NCBI RefSeq assembly: GCF_902148845.1
Contig: NC_043746.1
Span: 18,247,057 to 18,311,056, forward strand
DNA length: 64,000 bases
Direction of reading: 5' to 3'
Origin: Salarias fasciatus
Taxonomy: Eukaryota > Chordata > Actinopteri > Blenniiformes > Blenniidae
This document shows, one piece after another, positions 61,121-64,000 of this stretch (its first letter is position 1; each line of letters begins with the position of its first letter). Under the pieces are notes generated by a model that was not told where the DNA came from, ran no database searches, and worked only from the letters and a program-made list of their open reading frames with translations. The position numbers and the translations under genes were made by a program.

Positions 61121-62498
61121 GGCCAACCCCCCCCCCCCCCCCCCCTTCTCCAAAGCTCCGACACACATTTTTTTCTCTTTCTCGCATGGTCTCTTTTGTA
61201 GACGTCTCATTTACTTGCAGATGCGCTCGTCTGCGCTCACCTCTACCTACATGCTGGTGTGTGTCCTCTCTGTGTGTACATGTGTGCTGCTTCTTCACAT
61301 GACACAAAGCAATAGTAACTATTTCCCTATCATTCGCGTTTGTGTGCCTGATAATGATCGGTTTGTGCTCTATTGTGTCAATCTCTTGTGTCAGTTTTCA
61401 GTGTGAGAAGCAATGGGTGGGATTTCACGTCTAATTTTAGATGAGACTGATGAGCATCGAGCTCTCCATGACCCCACATTAAAATCATACATAATTGAGT
61501 ATCTCGTCTTATATAGTCCTTCGCCATATAAGCAATCGGGAAAACTTTTGATATTTCCTGTCCTCCAGCGGTGTACATGACCTGATCACGACGAAACTTC
61601 TGTTCTTTAATAGAAAATCATTGGAGCAGTCACAGCTGACCGCCTCATGGACAAATTACAGAAGGATCCGACTAAGGACAGGCCCCGGGGTCTGAAGGGT
61701 CATGAGTTCTGTTTGAAGCGACCCTCTCATTGTTAAAGGGCTGATGCTGCGCTCTCCTCTCACTGTCCTTTAATATTGACAGTGATGTTTCATGTAGTCT
61801 TTATATATCATTATTTAATGGCTATGTTAAGCCTGTCAGGTATGTGTTTTTAGATTTATTTTTATTTATCATGGTTTTTTGACTCAGTGTATATGCAGAG
61901 TTTGCCATTAGAAAGCTGTTTTTTGAGATGCAGAAAGAAAAATTCCAGCTTAGAAAGTGTCTGTTGTGTCATTTGGCACGTGTTTGTGCCATTATTAGTA
62001 GTTTGAAAATCATAATGTTGGTCCAAATGTAGTGTTCACTCCTTGGATCAGTTTTCATGGTAGAACTCACTCGCTGTACTAATTAATTTTTTTTTTACAC
62101 CAGTAATATAACTGTTCTCGACATTATGCCACACTGTTGTTAAATGGGAATTAGAGTATGATTGTAATCAGTGATGTTCTGTAGATATCAAACAGAAAAC
62201 ATCAGTAACATATCCCTAATTGTTTGTTGATTGTTTACATTTGTTTTTTAGCGATCTATGTAAGTTTTGTAAAGTCAGTCTGGTACTGTGTTTAGCATTT
62301 GTCTTTAGAATATATTGCATTTTTATGCCATTAAATTCTTAAATATTTCATTTTGGGGGTTAAAAACAAACAAATCATTCATAAATTACTTCTGTCAGGG
62401 TCATTTTTTTGTTTTAGGAACAGATCTGTGAATATATTTGACAGAGGAGTAGCTCCTCTCTGAGTGTAATTCCCTTGATGGTGTCCTTTAGTAATCTT

Positions 62499-62607
<109 letters not shown>

Positions 62608-63170
62608 AGAGATGTAGACTCAGTCTTTTGATTTCCAACAGAATCTCAGCTGAATATCAGATGTAAGGTTAACTTAAAAAGTACCGTGGGGGAAAAAAAA
62701 AAAGAACGGCTGTGAGCAAGCAATGTGTAACAGGTAATTCTGCTGTCTCTTGTAGCCTCTCCACATTGTGACTAATGCTTTAGGTCTCATTTCACTCTCT
62801 GAATATATACTTTTCTGTAAAGACCGTTCACATTGTGGTGAGACGAGTGCTGACAAATTGTCTGTTTTCCCTGAGAGGAACTACAGAAAAGTAAAGGGAG
62901 CAACACAATGAATGTGTTCCACCAGTTTGTACGCTTCTCCCTGCTGCCCGAAATTGTTTCCTTGCTATGAGGAAATTGTAACATGTCTGACCTCCGAGCA
63001 TGTCTCGATGAAAGGAAGTTTTCCGCTGCCCAGGGATGCTTACTTTGATTTTACTGACTGGCACATCGACTTTCTTACGTTCATTTGAAAACATATTTAC
63101 TGTCACTCAGAATAGAAGGTTGCCATGATGATCACGTCAGTTGTTTTTTCTCGATTCCTATTTTCTGCAG

Positions 63171-64000
63171 CACATCACTGTCTTGCAACGCAACAGTCAT
63201 CTGAGTGACTCGCCGACCCCCAAGGCATGTTGTGCTAAAGAAACACCTATGCAGGTAATTATATTTTTTTCCTTTTGCTGTTAGTGTACTTGATCAGAGC
63301 ATTTTGTCCTCTTATCTAATTAACACAGGCTTCCTACACTTGTCTTATTACGCAGGTGGATCCCACACTAATGAATGTAGGGGATGGAGGCACGGTGAGC
63401 AGAGAGATCAGTGCTCCTAATAAAGCGTCTACTAGCATGGTGGGAAATCCCCCCCAGACGCTACCCCCTGAGTTTAGAGGAGATGTTACCCTCAGTCAGC
63501 AAAACAAGACCACTCCAACGAAAGACTGCAAGACGGTAAAAGCCTGTCTGGACTCCAGCAATTGCAACCACAGTGCTGAACTTTCCCCACCTCAACAGCC
63601 CAACAATGCTCCAATGTCCAGCTCAGTCCTCACGAGCTCAGAGAAGAGAACTGACAAAAGGGCAGAAGCTCCCAAACTCAAGGCAGACAGTGCTGGGGTC
63701 TTCCCCACTCCTCAGTGGTCAGGCGGTTTAAAAGTCAACCGGGAGGACTCCCTCAACCCCTGTCACAGTAATGTGACATCCAGCAAGAAGTCACACCCAC
63801 AGACTCAACCCATGCAAAGCGTTTCCCCTGGATTTCAGTGTCCCACCATGTTCAAACCAGCCCCGCCTGTTGCCTTTCTTCCTTCCTCAAATTTTTCTTC
63901 TCCACTTTGCAAAATTACCCTTCCACCAGCATTGGGTCAGATTGCAGCATTGAGAGAAGCCACAGCCACTCAGTTTCAAAAGGAGACTCCACCTCAAAGC
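63171..64000 (+). CDS. 5' exons of an unrecognised Ser/Thr/Pro-rich protein, partial
   Basis: Two exons are visible: 63171-63254 (acceptor TTTCTGCAG, donor GTAATT) and 63356 to the right edge (acceptor ACGCAG). They join in phase 0 and stay open for 243 codons, beginning HITVLQRNSHLSD and then SPTPKACC. The first in-frame ATG is at 63249-63251 (MQVDPTLMNVG); translation may instead start in an upstream exon I could not identify. The sequence is rich in Ser, Thr, Pro, Lys and Gln with no folded domain, signal peptide or membrane segment. The end is more ordered and hydrophobic: CKITLPPALGQIAALREA at about codons 214-231. This suggests a large, mostly disordered, perhaps nuclear protein. I do not recognise the family. 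The long last exon continues past the window. Confidence 0.75.

Overview
This window is vertebrate nuclear DNA, almost certainly from a teleost fish. The genes have many short exons with GT/AG introns. (CA)n microsatellites and fish-type DNA transposons are common, and proteins joined across the splice sites match vertebrate families along their whole length. Four complete protein genes, the 5' part of a fifth and one tRNA gene can be read. All exon joins were made by eye on consensus splice sites, and the reading frame closes for every complete gene.

Layout. 0.4-3.9 kb (minus): arl13a-like ciliary small GTPase, 9 coding exons, 418 aa. 3.9-11.4 kb: intergenic DNA with CA repeats, a diverged direct repeat and one orphan open frame. 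11.4-21.3 kb (plus): xkrx, an XK-family membrane protein, 3 coding exons, 486 aa. 22.5-29.6 kb (plus): nox1, a superoxide-generating NADPH oxidase, 13 exons, 566 aa. 29.6-42.5 kb (minus): cstf2, the 64-kDa cleavage stimulation factor subunit, 12 exons, 490 aa, meeting nox1 tail to tail. 42.6-59 kb: gene-poor DNA holding a hAT transposon with another transposon nested in it, a tRNA-Val(UAC) gene, worn interspersed repeats and CpG-rich stretches. 59-61 kb: a strong CpG island, followed at 63.2 kb by the first visible exons of a Ser/Thr/Pro-rich protein that I do not recognise and that runs off the right edge.

The neighbourhood arl13a - xkrx - nox1 - cstf2 matches the human Xq22.1 neighbourhood (CSTF2, NOX1, XKRX, ARL13A) as I recall it, so these are probably orthologues held in ancient synteny. 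The genes do not form a pathway: they act in cilium signalling, plasma-membrane lipid or transport biology, reactive-oxygen production and mRNA 3'-end formation.

The least ordinary content is mobile DNA. Two elements use TTAA target duplications and share AG...CT ends. One, in the last cstf2 intron, has about 206-bp terminal inverted repeats that are nearly identical, and a GC-rich tandem repeat core. The other is nested in a hAT element that keeps a BED-finger fragment. A 953-bp hAT-type element with a perfect 8-bp target duplication lies in another cstf2 intron. I saw no retrovirus-like element, no CRISPR array and no clear sign of a wholly new system.
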